From NCBI GenBank assembly GCA_047633055.1, contig JBLIEI010000002.1, positions 1 to 64,000 of the forward strand: 64,000 nt of DNA, written 5' to 3'. Numbering within the stretch: position 1 is the first letter of the stretch; every line of letters begins with the position of its first letter. The notes below the pieces were generated by a model, which did not search any database, was not told the origin of the DNA, and was given only the letters and a program-made list of their open reading frames with translations. The DNA is from CALJFL01 sp047633055. GTDB taxonomy: Bacteria; Pseudomonadota; Gammaproteobacteria; Pseudomonadales; Halieaceae. Below, piece after piece: positions 7,376 to 16,802 of this stretch. Made by a program: the position numbers and the translations under genes.

Positions 7376-9100
7376 GTGTACCGCATTCTCGACAACTATC
7401 GGCGCAGGCTCACCAACTACGAGTCGGTGCTGGCCTATGCCTTGCTCGGCATTGTCGGAGGTGTATTTTCGGGGCTGGTGGTGTTGGCTTTTGAACTCGC
7501 GATAGAACAGCTGGCGGGTGTTTGGGGAGTCGCAGGTGCTGAAGACTTCGAATCACTACCGCGCTGGCTGGCCTTGGCGCTGCCGGTCTTGGGTGCCGTT
7601 GTTCTGGGCCTCGCTTTCTCTGCCCTGCGCCCGGATGACCGCGAGGTCGGCATTGTCCACGTACTGAGCAGAATGCACTCACATTACGGGGCATTACCCT
7701 GGCGCAATGCCGCGGTGCAATTCATTGGTGGCGCTTTCGCCCTTGCAACCGGCCAATCCGGTGGCCGCGAGGGTCCCGGCGTGCACCTGGGCGGCGCCAT
7801 CAACAGTCTGATCGGTCAAAAGTTGTCACTGCCCAATAATAGTTTGCGAGTGCTAATCGCATGTGGCACCGCCGGAGGTATTGCCGCCGCTTTTAATACT
7901 CCATTGGCCGGCGTTATTTTTGCGATGGAAGTTATTATCGTTGAATATACGGTTGCGGGGTTTATACCTGTGATGCTAGCCGCAGTCGCTTCGTCCGCGG
8001 TGAGCAGAAATTTTGGCGGCAGCAGCGTTGGCCTGTTCGATATCCCGCTAATTCACATGAATTCGTTGTGGGAAATCCCTTTCATTGTGGCCCTGGGTAT
8101 TTGCTGTGGTGCCGCGATGGCGTTATTCATTCGTTCGAGTAAATTGGCGGCCAAACTGGGGCATTTACCGGTGCTCGTTCGTTTCACCATGGCAGGCCTG
8201 TTCACCGGCAGCTTGGCTCTGCTGGTACCCGAAGTGCTCGGCATTGGCTACGACACCCTGGAACGGGTGCTACACGGCCAAATAACCTTACTGGCCTTGT
8301 TGGCAATTGCCTTGTGTAAGTTATTTGCCACCAGTTTCTCCTGTGGCGTGGGAATGCCTATTGGAGTGATCGCGCCCAGCTTGGTAATCGGAGCGTGTAT
8401 TGGTGGCCTTATGGGGATTGTTGCCGCGATCATGTATCCGGACCTCGCGTCCAATCAGGCTCTTTACATCGTTATCGGCATGGCTGCGGCGATGGGAGCG
8501 ATGCTCAATGCGCCCTTGGCTGCCATTTTGGCGGTGATAGAACTGACCCAATCGATTGGCGTCGCCATGCCTGCTCTCTTAGCTATTGTGGCGGCAAATC
8601 TGACCAACACAGGTATTTTCCGCCAGCGCTCAGCTCACCAAACAATTCTACGCCAACTGCAACGCAAGCTTCCCAATGACCCGCTGAATCAGTTGCTCCA
8701 CCGTACCGATGTCAGTTCAATTATGGACCGCCTGGTAACCAGAGTGAGCGCTTCAATAGACCAGACAGAGGTGGTTAAGCTGCAACGCGCCACGCTCCCG
8801 TGGTGCCTGGTTGAACGCGAACAGGAGGACCTTTTTCTGGTCGCAGGCAACGATCTGGTTAGCTGGCTGTCAGAACAGGTGCCAGGCACTGAACCGGTCG
8901 ATATTACCCAGGCAGACATTCGGCGATGGACCATCGCCACGGTACCGAGGCAGGCTACTCTGCGTCAGGCAATGGATACCATACGTGGTAAAACCGTGGA
9001 AGCCGTCTGTGTCTATGGCCACGGTGCTCGTGGCGCTAGAATTTTACAGGGCGTGGTAACCCGAGAAAGCATAGAAAAATTTACATTAGCAAAACTGTAA
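7376..9100 (+). CDS. ClC-family chloride channel or antiporter
   Basis: The roughly 574-residue integral membrane protein moves Cl- or a related anion, possibly coupled to H+. Around a dozen hydrophobic segments span residues 15-430. The gating-glutamate motif GREGPGVHLG and a GVGMPIGVIAP segment (the GxFxP region) are present. The first selectivity motif, GSGIP in E. coli ClC, is replaced by EVGIVHV, so ion preference is uncertain. The C-terminal 150 residues look like a degenerate CBS pair. GTG 7376 is preferred because AGGGA sits 8 bases upstream; an in-frame TTG at 7355 is the alternative. Confidence 0.85.
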   Translation: MYRILDNYRRRLTNYESVLAYALLGIVGGVFSGLVVLAFELAIEQLAGVWGVAGAEDFESLPRWLALALPVLGAVVLGLAFSALRPDDREVGIVHVLSRMHSHYGALPWRNAAVQFIGGAFALATGQSGGREGPGVHLGGAINSLIGQKLSLPNNSLRVLIACGTAGGIAAAFNTPLAGVIFAMEVIIVEYTVAGFIPVMLAAVASSAVSRNFGGSSVGLFDIPLIHMNSLWEIPFIVALGICCGAAMALFIRSSKLAAKLGHLPVLVRFTMAGLFTGSLALLVPEVLGIGYDTLERVLHGQITLLALLAIALCKLFATSFSCGVGMPIGVIAPSLVIGACIGGLMGIVAAIMYPDLASNQALYIVIGMAAAMGAMLNAPLAAILAVIELTQSIGVAMPALLAIVAANLTNTGIFRQRSAHQTILRQLQRKLPNDPLNQLLHRTDVSSIMDRLVTRVSASIDQTEVVKLQRATLPWCLVEREQEDLFLVAGNDLVSWLSEQVPGTEPVDITQADIRRWTIATVPRQATLRQAMDTIRGKTVEAVCVYGHGARGARILQGVVTRESIEKFTLAKL

Positions 9101-9135
9101 TTCCCGAGAGCTGCATTTTAAACAAGGATTGACCC

Positions 9136-9558
9136 ATGCTCTGGCTGAAAGCCTTTCATCTGATTTTTGTCGTATGCTGGTTTGCTGGCATTTTTTATCT
9201 GCCACGGATTTTGGTTTACTACGCCGCCAGTGACAACCAGCAGACCCGCCAGCAGTTGGCCATTATGGCCCGCAAACTCTATCGCTTTGTGACACCCTTT
9301 ATGCTGCTGTCCATTGGCTTCGGTTTAGCCATGCTAGCGACCAACGTTGACTACTATCTGAGCGCCGCCTGGATGTGGATCAAACTGGTTATAGTGGCCC
9401 TATTGGTCGCTTATCATGTGCAGTGTGGTCGCTATGTGCGCGCTATCAATGCAAACAAAGACAATCACAGCCATGTTTATTACCGGTTTTTTAACGAGGT
9501 ACCGGTCTTTTTTCTGTTCGCGATCATTCTGCTGGTGGTATTAAAGCCCAGCCTGTAG
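9136..9558 (+). CDS. hemJ: Protoporphyrinogen IX oxidase HemJ
   Basis: The 140-residue, four-helix membrane protein matches the HemJ (former UPF0093) family, which oxidises protoporphyrinogen IX to protoporphyrin IX. It shows the conserved N-terminal LKAFHLIFVVCWFAGIFYLP with the family histidine, plus the PRILVYYA and MARKLYRFVTPFM segments. It has a Shine-Dalgarno-like AAGGA upstream. The two next plus-strand genes are hemL and hemB, so three steps of tetrapyrrole synthesis are clustered here. Confidence 0.92.
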   Translation: MLWLKAFHLIFVVCWFAGIFYLPRILVYYAASDNQQTRQQLAIMARKLYRFVTPFMLLSIGFGLAMLATNVDYYLSAAWMWIKLVIVALLVAYHVQCGRYVRAINANKDNHSHVYYRFFNEVPVFFLFAIILLVVLKPSL

Positions 9559-9668
9559 AAACAGTGGGGCTGGATATTAAAGCGGCCAGCCCCGATAATT
9601 CCTACCCTGGGCTGCAAGGTAAATCCCTGGCAGCCGCCTATCACCCTGAGAGCATGGAATACAAACCA

Positions 9669-10949
9669 ATGAGCACATCGGAAGCACTATTTAACCGAGC
9701 GCAGACGCACATACCCGGCGGTGTCAATTCACCGGTCAGAGCCTTCAAAGCGGTAGGGGGCACCCCGGTGTTTATTGATCATAGCGATGGACCATACGTT
9801 TTTGACTGCGAAGGGAAACGCTATATTGATTACGTGCTGTCCTGGGGTGCGATGGTCATGGGCCACAACCACCCCCACGTCAGAGAAGCCGTCATTCGCC
9901 AAAGTGAAAAGGGTCTTAGTTTTGGCGCTCCAACCGAGCTCGAAACTGCGATGGCTGAGCGAATATGTGGAATCATGCCAGGCATGGACCTAGTGCGGAT
10001 GGTGAACTCTGGTACCGAGGCGACTATGAGCGCTATCCGGCTGGCCAGAGGCGCTACCGGCCGGGACACTATCGTAAAATTCGAGGGTTGTTACCACGGC
10101 CACTCCGACTCGCTACTCGTTAAGGCGGGCTCAGGCGCTCTGACCATGGGGGTACCCAGTTCTCCGGGAGTCCCTGCCTCTTTGGCCGATCACACCGTCA
10201 CCCTGACTTATAATGACAATGACGGGGTTCGCGCAGCTTTTGCCGAACTGGGCGACACCGTTGCCTGCATCATTGTCGAACCGGTTGCGGGAAACATGAA
10301 CTGTATCCCGCCTGCTCCAGGATTTCTTGAAACCCTGCGAGAGGTTTGTGATAACAGCGGCGCGCTGTTGATTATGGATGAGGTTATGACGGGCTTCAGG
10401 TTCGGCTTGCAGGGCGCTCAGGGCTTTTACAATATCAAGGCTGACCTCACCTGCCTGGGCAAAGTCGTAGGTGGCGGGATGCCAGTAGGCGCATTTGGCG
10501 GCCGCAGGGAAATCATGGAGCACATCGCCCCCCTTGGGCCGGTTTACCAGGCCGGCACCCTATCGGGCAACCCCATCGCCATGGCTGCGGGGCTGGCAAC
10601 CATGGACGTAATATCCGCGGAAGGGTTCTACGAGCCCCTGTTTGCCAAAACCGAAAAGCTCTGTTTAGGCCTGCGCGAAGCTGCCGCTGCTGCCGGTGTT
10701 GACTTCACCACCAATCATTCCGGCAGCATGTTCGGAGGATTTTTTACTAGCGAAAGATCGGTTAGCAACTACGCTCAGGTAATGGCTTGTAACACCGACG
10801 CATTCAATCAGTTTTTTCACTCGATGCTCAACAGCGGAGTTTATCTGGCCCCCGCGTCTTATGAGGCTGGATTCATGTCGGTCACTCACAGCGATGCAGA
10901 CATAGAGCAAACGCTGGACGCAGCGCGCGCCGCGTTTGCAAGTCTCTGA
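9669..10949 (+). CDS. hemL: Glutamate-1-semialdehyde 2,1-aminomutase
   Basis: The 426-residue PLP enzyme converts glutamate-1-semialdehyde to 5-aminolevulinate (C5 pathway). It opens with SEALFNRAQTHIPGGVNSPV, the normal HemL N-terminus, which is why ATG 9669 is chosen over in-frame codons up to 9564. Class III aminotransferase features include GSEATMSAIRLARG-like text (NSGTEATMSAIRLARG), GCYHGHSDSLLVKAGSG, LIMDEVMTGFR and the Schiff-base lysine in LGKVVGGGMPVGAFGG. It lies 13 bp upstream of the hemB start. Confidence 0.97.
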   Translation: MSTSEALFNRAQTHIPGGVNSPVRAFKAVGGTPVFIDHSDGPYVFDCEGKRYIDYVLSWGAMVMGHNHPHVREAVIRQSEKGLSFGAPTELETAMAERICGIMPGMDLVRMVNSGTEATMSAIRLARGATGRDTIVKFEGCYHGHSDSLLVKAGSGALTMGVPSSPGVPASLADHTVTLTYNDNDGVRAAFAELGDTVACIIVEPVAGNMNCIPPAPGFLETLREVCDNSGALLIMDEVMTGFRFGLQGAQGFYNIKADLTCLGKVVGGGMPVGAFGGRREIMEHIAPLGPVYQAGTLSGNPIAMAAGLATMDVISAEGFYEPLFAKTEKLCLGLREAAAAAGVDFTTNHSGSMFGGFFTSERSVSNYAQVMACNTDAFNQFFHSMLNSGVYLAPASYEAGFMSVTHSDADIEQTLDAARAAFASL

Positions 10950-10962
10950 TCAGGAGAAAATA

Positions 10963-11970
10963 ATGACCTTCCAAAGCCAGCACGGCCCCTTTCCTAAAAC
11001 ACGGATGAGACGTTTGCGGGCGCATCGATTCGCGCGCGAATTGGTGAGAGAAAACCGATTGAGCCCAAGCGATCTGATTTTTCCCGTGTTTGTACTTGAG
11101 GGGCAGCAGCAACGCGAGGCCGTGCCTTCCATGCCGGGCGTAGAAAGGCTGAGCATAGACCTGCTGGTTGCACAGGCAAAACAGGCCCATTCACTGGGCC
11201 TACCGGCATTGGCACTTTTCCCGGTCGTCAGCGCTGACAAAAAGACCCTGACTGCGGAAGAAGCCAGCAACCCGGACGGCTTGGTGCAGCGTGCGGTCAA
11301 GAGCCTGAAGGATGCGGTGCCGGAACTTGGCGTGATTACAGACGTTGCACTGGACCCCTTCACTACACACGGTCAGGACGGCATCATCGACGAGAGCGGC
11401 TACGTGCTGAACGATGTCACCAATGAAATTCTGGTGAATCAGGCCCTCTCGCATGCACAGGCCGGCGCTGACGTGGTCGCGCCTTCCGATATGATGGATG
11501 GGCGCATCGGTTTGATTCGCGATGCGCTCGAGCAAAGCAAGTTCTCCAACACCCTGATCATGGCTTATGCCGCAAAATACGCTTCGAGCTACTACGGACC
11601 GTTTCGCGATGCAGTCGGATCCTCAGGCAATATCCAGGGCAGCAATAAACGAAGCTATCAAATGGATCCCGGTAACAGCGATGAGGCCTTGCATGAATGC
11701 GCCCTGGATCTGGCAGAAGGCGCGGACATGATAATGATCAAGCCCGGCATGCCCTACCTGGATATTATCCAACGGGTTAAGCAGGAACTGGCCGCCCCCA
11801 CGTTCGCCTATCAGGTGAGTGGCGAATACGCGATGCACCAGGCGGCATTTCAGAATGGCTGGCTTGAGCCTGAAGCAGTCATGCTCGAATCACTGATTGC
11901 GTTCAAGCGCGCCGGTTGCGATGGTATTCTGACTTATTTTGCGATCGACGCCGCCAAAGCCCTGCAGTAG
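10963..11970 (+). CDS. hemB: Delta-aminolevulinic acid dehydratase (porphobilinogen synthase)
   Basis: The 335-residue enzyme condenses two 5-aminolevulinates to porphobilinogen. ATG 10963 follows a good AGGAGA site. The catalytic lysines lie in MAYAAKYASSYYGPFRDA and MIMIKPGMPYLD. The metal site reads DVALDPFTTHGQDG: the zinc cysteines of the E. coli and human type are replaced by Asp, as in the Mg-dependent Pseudomonas type (family knowledge). It follows hemL directly. Confidence 0.97.
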   Translation: MTFQSQHGPFPKTRMRRLRAHRFARELVRENRLSPSDLIFPVFVLEGQQQREAVPSMPGVERLSIDLLVAQAKQAHSLGLPALALFPVVSADKKTLTAEEASNPDGLVQRAVKSLKDAVPELGVITDVALDPFTTHGQDGIIDESGYVLNDVTNEILVNQALSHAQAGADVVAPSDMMDGRIGLIRDALEQSKFSNTLIMAYAAKYASSYYGPFRDAVGSSGNIQGSNKRSYQMDPGNSDEALHECALDLAEGADMIMIKPGMPYLDIIQRVKQELAAPTFAYQVSGEYAMHQAAFQNGWLEPEAVMLESLIAFKRAGCDGILTYFAIDAAKALQ

Positions 11971-11974
11971 ATTG

Positions 11975-12604
11975 ATGCTTGCTCGCTGGCTCGTTTCGCT
12001 TGCCCTGCTCCTGACGACCTCTGGTCTGGCGGCACAGCCGACACCTGAAGCAGAGTGCGAATGTATCTGGAAAGGTTCCTTCGTGGATGTATTTCCCGCT
12101 AGCGATCTGGTAATCAGTGCCACCGTCGTCGGTGGTAAAGGTAACTCGGTTGATCTTTCAGTAGACCGGAAATTACTAGGCGCAGATGAGCGGGAAGACA
12201 TTCGCATCTGGTTGAAAGCCGCAAATTACTGTCGCCCAGAGGCGGAAACTTTCCCCATCGGCAGTCAATGGGTAATGGCCCTTAATCGTATCGACGAGGT
12301 GATCGACGGCGGTTTCAACCCGAGCACCCCAAGTATCAGCTACGGTCGGATTGGTGATTACAGCCTCTCCAGCTGCGGTGGCTACTGGCTCAGCCAAAGC
12401 GAAAACCTGATTTCCGGTAATTTGATCAACGCACCCCGATGGGTACGAGAGCCTGAAATGACGCCGGTGCTACTGGATTTGATAGGCGAGCATATTGAAG
12501 GTTTAATCAGCCAAGACTCCCTGCTGGAAGCCAGTAGGGAAGACCCGGCCCTGCAGGAGCTGATGTTGGATACGCGTGCTTTTCTTAGGGGCGATGAGGA
12601 TTAG
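11975..12604 (+). CDS. Secreted Cys-containing protein, possible NTR/TIMP-like fold
   Basis: The 209-residue product has a signal peptide (residues 1-19, MLARWLVSLALLLTTSGLAA) and starts 4 bp after hemB ends. The mature N-terminus has CEC followed by a segment of the type SDLVISATVVGG, then a strand rich in V/D residues and a region around YCRPEAETFPIGSQWVMAL. A leading CxC, a VxxxxV strand and a late Cys before a GxxW/Y segment recall NTR/TIMP-like domains. That link is a pattern-level guess. No catalytic motif is visible and no function can be assigned. Confidence 0.6.
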   Translation: MLARWLVSLALLLTTSGLAAQPTPEAECECIWKGSFVDVFPASDLVISATVVGGKGNSVDLSVDRKLLGADEREDIRIWLKAANYCRPEAETFPIGSQWVMALNRIDEVIDGGFNPSTPSISYGRIGDYSLSSCGGYWLSQSENLISGNLINAPRWVREPEMTPVLLDLIGEHIEGLISQDSLLEASREDPALQELMLDTRAFLRGDED

Positions 12605-12607
12605 TTG

Positions 12608-13225
12608 CTAGCGCCGTAGCACCTTACGGGCCGGATTGCGACCTTCCACCAGGTCCATCAACTCGTCCAGCATCATTAGTGATAGTCCCCATATCCGTCT
12701 ACCCTCGTAAAAATAGCAGGACATGGGAATTTTCAGACCTTTACGCTCCCACACCATCGTTTCACGATTAGCCGTATCCAGTAAAAACTCCAGCGGCACC
12801 CAGACAGTCTCTGCGACTTCGTAGTTCGGGCGGAACTTTACTTCCCGGTCCAAACGAAATACAAAAGGACTAACCGCCATGCCCAATGTGCCTTTGCGCG
12901 GCCGGGCATTCAAATCTGACAGACGACCGATGCAGGCATCCGCCTCGGTCAGCAATAAACCCACCTCCTCGTGGGTTTCGCGCACTGCCACTGCGTAGCC
13001 ATGTCTATCATCAGGATCCATTCGCCCGCCGGGGAAGGCCATCTGACCTGACCAGGGATCTCCGACACGGTCAGCGCGCTTTATCATAAGAATCTGTAAA
13101 CCGCCGTCGCGTATTTGCAGTATCATTGCGACCGCTGACCGCTTCATCAGCGGTCGCAATAATTGACGGCCTGGTTTGTGCTCAGATAAACGGGTTTCTA
13201 TTAGTTGCAGCAGCTGAATCGGCAA
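12608..13225 (-). CDS. nudL: Nudix hydrolase, CoA pyrophosphatase type (NudL-like)
   Basis: The 205-residue protein has the NudL-type layout: an early hydrophobic stretch, MLQIRDGGLQILMIKRADRV-like text, then FPGGRMDPDD and the helix VRETHEEVGLLL, which contains the REUXEEXGU metal-binding part of the Nudix box. The spacing resembles the CoA-cleaving UPF0035/NudL subgroup. It converges with the gene ending at 12604 with only 3 bp between stops. Substrate assignment is by family. Confidence 0.85.
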   Translation of the reverse strand: MPIQLLQLIETRLSEHKPGRQLLRPLMKRSAVAMILQIRDGGLQILMIKRADRVGDPWSGQMAFPGGRMDPDDRHGYAVAVRETHEEVGLLLTEADACIGRLSDLNARPRKGTLGMAVSPFVFRLDREVKFRPNYEVAETVWVPLEFLLDTANRETMVWERKGLKIPMSCYFYEGRRIWGLSLMMLDELMDLVEGRNPARKVLRR

Positions 13226-13351
13226 AGCTTACTCGAAGACATTAGTTTGGTTGATTAAGCCACTCACCCGGGCAACAGGCAAGCCAGCACTTGGAACCCA
13301 CCCAGTCAGCAACTACACTAAGCCGCTAAACAAGGGAACCTGAGCAACCTT

Positions 13352-15319
13352 ATGACGGTTATGAAACTGACTACTTTGACCTGCCTGCTGGCGCTGGCGA
13401 TTTCTGGCTGTAGTCAGGGTGCCCCGCCACTTGCAATAAAAGCTACTCAGCCAACTGCGCCACTGGTCGCCGCTGCACCCTCACCTGAGCCGACTATGAC
13501 CAGACGGCCACACTCCAAGCATGCCGATCGGGTCTTATGGGGGGACACCCATTTACATACCTCTTTCTCGATGGACGCTGGACTGTTTGGGAACCGCTTG
13601 GCGCCAGAGGCTGCCTACCGCTTCGCCAAAGGTGAGGCAGTGACCAGCTCCACCGGCGTAAGCGCGCAACTGCAGGAGGCTCTCGACTTTCTCGTCATCT
13701 CAGACCACTCAGACAACCTCGGGTTCTTTCCCAAACTGGTCGCAGGTGACCCCCAGCTTCTAGCGAACGAAACCGGTAAGCGCTGGTATGACATGGTGCA
13801 GGCTGGCGGACAGGAAGCGGTCAAAGCGGCCCTGGAGCTGGCAGACCATATCTCTCGCGGAACATTTCCGCAGGCGCTGGAAGTGCGTCCGGGAACCGAG
13901 GGATTTACCTCTGCCTGGGAGTCGATTACCGCCGCCGCCGAAGCTGCCAACTCTCCCGGTGAATTTACCGCCATGATCGGCTACGAGTGGACCTCATTGG
14001 TACCGCCTGGCGCCAATATGCACAGGGTTGTCATCTACCGCGATGGCGCAGAATTGGCCAATCAAATCGCCCCCTATACCACCGAAGCGCCGGAAGGTAG
14101 TCCCAACCCCCGTAACCTGTGGCGCTGGCTGGGTGACTACGAAGCCAAAACGGGCGGCAAGATTCTTGCGATAGCCCACAACGGCAACCTCAGTAACGGG
14201 ATTATGTTCCCTACCGTCGAGAGCTACGATGGCGGCAAAGTCGACAAGGCTTATGCAGAGACGCGCATGCGCTGGGAACCCCTGTACGAAATCACCCAAA
14301 TAAAGGGGGATGGGGAAGCCCACCCCTTTCTCTCACCGAACGATGAGTTCGCTGACTTCGGCAGCTGGGATAGAGGCAACCTCAACGCCAGCGAGTTGAA
14401 GACAGACGATATGCTAAAATATGAGTACGCCAGAGAGGCACTGAAAATTGGCCTGGAGATCGAGCGACGTGAAGGGTTAAACCCCTACAAATTTGGCGTC
14501 ATAGGCTCCACCGACTCCCACACATCGCTCGCTACCGCAGACGACAAGCTGTTTTTTGGTAAACATTCCGGCACTGAGCCCGGTCCGAAACGGCTTGAGC
14601 ACCCCATGGCCTCCTTCGGCGAAGTTCGCATCGAAGGCTGGGACCAACTCGCATCAGGCTATGCCGGTGTCTGGGCAACAGCGAATACCCGGGAAGCCAT
14701 TTTCGACGCCATGATGCGCAAAGAGGTTTATGCCACCACAGGCCCCCGTATGATACTGCGCTTTTTTGGCGGCTGGGATTACAGCACCGTAGATCTACGC
14801 GCGCAGGATCTTGCTCAGGTTGGCTATTCACTGGGCGTCCCGATGGGCGGGGAACTGCCTGCTAATGACGACGAGGATTCGCCAGCGCCAACCTTCCTTA
14901 TCTCAGCGCAGCGTGACCCCAATGGCGCCAACCTGGATCGCATACAAGTGGTTAAGGGATGGCTAGGCGCCGACGGCGTTCGGCAGGAGCAGGTTTACAA
15001 TGTTGCCTGGAGCAGCGGAGGCCTGCGCAAGCCCGACGAAGACGGCAAGATTCAACCGGTAGGAAATACCGTTAACATCGCCAGCGCAAGTTACGAGAAC
15101 AGTATCGGTTCACCGCAGATGTCAGTGGTTTGGAGCGATCCGAATTTCGATCCCGTCCGACCCGCTTTTTATTATGTGCGCGTACTTGAGATTCCCACAC
15201 CACGCTGGCCCGCTTTCGATGTACTCAGCTATGGCGCGACAATTCCTGAGGATATGGACAAGGTAGACATGATCGCCCAACAGCGCGCTTATAGCTCTCC
15301 TATCTGGTACACGCCCTGA
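13352..15319 (+). CDS. DUF3604 lipoprotein
   Basis: The 655-residue protein begins with a lipoprotein signal (LALAISGC, Cys near residue 20). ATG 13361 is an equally good start. The body is a DUF3604 domain with PHP-like metal-site text: LWGDTHLHTSFSMDAG, VISDHSDNLGFFP and GVIGSTDSHTS, each rich in His/Asp. DUF3604 proteins are frequent in marine gammaproteobacteria and their substrate is unknown. A metal-dependent hydrolase in the periplasm or outer membrane is the likely role. Its stop overlaps the predicted CTG start of the next gene. Confidence 0.85.
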   Translation: MTVMKLTTLTCLLALAISGCSQGAPPLAIKATQPTAPLVAAAPSPEPTMTRRPHSKHADRVLWGDTHLHTSFSMDAGLFGNRLAPEAAYRFAKGEAVTSSTGVSAQLQEALDFLVISDHSDNLGFFPKLVAGDPQLLANETGKRWYDMVQAGGQEAVKAALELADHISRGTFPQALEVRPGTEGFTSAWESITAAAEAANSPGEFTAMIGYEWTSLVPPGANMHRVVIYRDGAELANQIAPYTTEAPEGSPNPRNLWRWLGDYEAKTGGKILAIAHNGNLSNGIMFPTVESYDGGKVDKAYAETRMRWEPLYEITQIKGDGEAHPFLSPNDEFADFGSWDRGNLNASELKTDDMLKYEYAREALKIGLEIERREGLNPYKFGVIGSTDSHTSLATADDKLFFGKHSGTEPGPKRLEHPMASFGEVRIEGWDQLASGYAGVWATANTREAIFDAMMRKEVYATTGPRMILRFFGGWDYSTVDLRAQDLAQVGYSLGVPMGGELPANDDEDSPAPTFLISAQRDPNGANLDRIQVVKGWLGADGVRQEQVYNVAWSSGGLRKPDEDGKIQPVGNTVNIASASYENSIGSPQMSVVWSDPNFDPVRPAFYYVRVLEIPTPRWPAFDVLSYGATIPEDMDKVDMIAQQRAYSSPIWYTP

Positions 15320-16794
15320 GCAAAGCGCTGCTAGAACTTGAAGGCGTCAATCTTGTTTATCGGGCTATGCCCGCGCTGCAGGATATTAACTGGACGCTGG
15401 AGCCTGGGACGCAGTGGGCCTGTTTGGGTCCAAATGGTGCCGGCAAAACGAGCCTGGCTCGGATACTGAGCGGTCAGGCGCAGCATGCCTCAGGCACCAT
15501 CTACCGCGCGGATACCCTGCAGCAGGGTATCGCCTACGTCTGCTTCGAGCAGGCCAAAGCCATGTGCGACCGCGACAAAAAGCTCGACGACTCAGAGTTT
15601 AGTCCGGACGCTCGTGACACCGGGACCAGCGTCTCTCAGGCTATCCTCGGCCAGCAGAGCCCCGATGCAGAATTTCACGACTGGGTCCAGAGACTGGGCG
15701 TCACACATATCCTGAATCGCGGACTACGCTATATCTCAACCGGTGAGATGCGTAAGACCCTGCTGATCAAGGCCATTCTTGCCAAGCCCGGTCTGCTGAT
15801 TCTGGATAGTCCGGTCGATGGCCTGGATCTGCGCTCGCAACAGGAAATGCGCGCGGTGATCGATGAGCTCTTGACAGGCCCCATGCCGGTGCTGCTGCTG
15901 TGTCGTCAGTTAACCGATGTTCCCACTGGGTGCACTCACGTCATGGTGCTCGACAAGGGGCAGTTGATGGCTTCGGGAGAGCGGGCTGCGATCATCAATC
16001 AAAACAATGTACGCTCTTTAATGAATCCTCCGCCACCGACGATGGGTACGTTGCCTGCGGCAGCTCCGCGCGAATACCAATTGCCTGATAGCGTACCGCT
16101 GATCGAGCTCAATAATGTTGCGGTCGCCTACGCTGAACTGCAGGTGTTAAAAAACGTCAACTGGACCTTCGAGCGCGGCGCCCACTGCTGCGTCGCAGGA
16201 CCCAATGGCTGCGGTAAAACGACTCTGCTCAGTCTCGTTACCGGAGACAACCAGAAGGCCTATGGCCAAGACATCACACTTTTTGGTAGACGCCGGGGCA
16301 CTGGCGAAAGCGTCTGGGATATCAAGCAAAAGTTCGGCCAGATTGACACCCAGTTACACCTGAGTTTCGCCCGCGGTATGCGGGTGATTGAGGTGGTTGT
16401 ATCAGGGTTTTTTGATACCATTGGCCTCTATGACGATTGGGGTGATAACCAGCGCGATATAGCCCAAGACTGGCTTGTCGCCTTGGGGCTAGCAGATACC
16501 GAAACGGAAAGCTTCGACGCTCTGTCTTTCGGCCTGCAACGGATGGTGTTGTTGGCTCGGGCTATGGTGAAGGCCCCGGTTATCCTAGTGCTGGACGAGC
16601 CCACCCTGGGGTTGGATGGCTACCACCGAGAATTGATTTTGAAAGCGATAGATCACATTGCCGAGCATTCTGACACCCAAATCATTTTTGTCAGCCATTC
16701 GGTAGGCGAGATGCCGAGTTGCATTACCCAGTTGTTAAACTTCGAGCCCGGCGCGCAGGGTTTTGAGGTCGTTTGCAGCGAGCGAACCGGGTAA
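15316..16794 (+). CDS. modF: ModF-like double ABC ATPase, probable CTG start
   Basis: The predicted 492-residue protein has two ABC nucleotide-binding domains in tandem, as in E. coli ModF (about 490 residues). Walker A motifs are GPNGAGKTS and GPNGCGKTT. The stretches YISTGEMRKTLL, ITLFGRRRGTGESVWDIK and FFDTIGLYDDW match ModF closely. The first usable ATG (15367) would remove the opening beta strand of domain 1 (ALLELEGVNLVYR), so the start is placed at CTG 15316, which overlaps the upstream TGA; an upstream in-frame stop at 15292 limits alternatives. In domain 1 the catalytic Glu after Walker B is Ser (LLILDSPVDGLD), while domain 2 keeps DEP. Confidence 0.8.
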   Translation: MSKALLELEGVNLVYRAMPALQDINWTLEPGTQWACLGPNGAGKTSLARILSGQAQHASGTIYRADTLQQGIAYVCFEQAKAMCDRDKKLDDSEFSPDARDTGTSVSQAILGQQSPDAEFHDWVQRLGVTHILNRGLRYISTGEMRKTLLIKAILAKPGLLILDSPVDGLDLRSQQEMRAVIDELLTGPMPVLLLCRQLTDVPTGCTHVMVLDKGQLMASGERAAIINQNNVRSLMNPPPPTMGTLPAAAPREYQLPDSVPLIELNNVAVAYAELQVLKNVNWTFERGAHCCVAGPNGCGKTTLLSLVTGDNQKAYGQDITLFGRRRGTGESVWDIKQKFGQIDTQLHLSFARGMRVIEVVVSGFFDTIGLYDDWGDNQRDIAQDWLVALGLADTETESFDALSFGLQRMVLLARAMVKAPVILVLDEPTLGLDGYHRELILKAIDHIAEHSDTQIIFVSHSVGEMPSCITQLLNFEPGAQGFEVVCSERTG

Positions 16795-16802
16795 CGTAAC
16801 CG

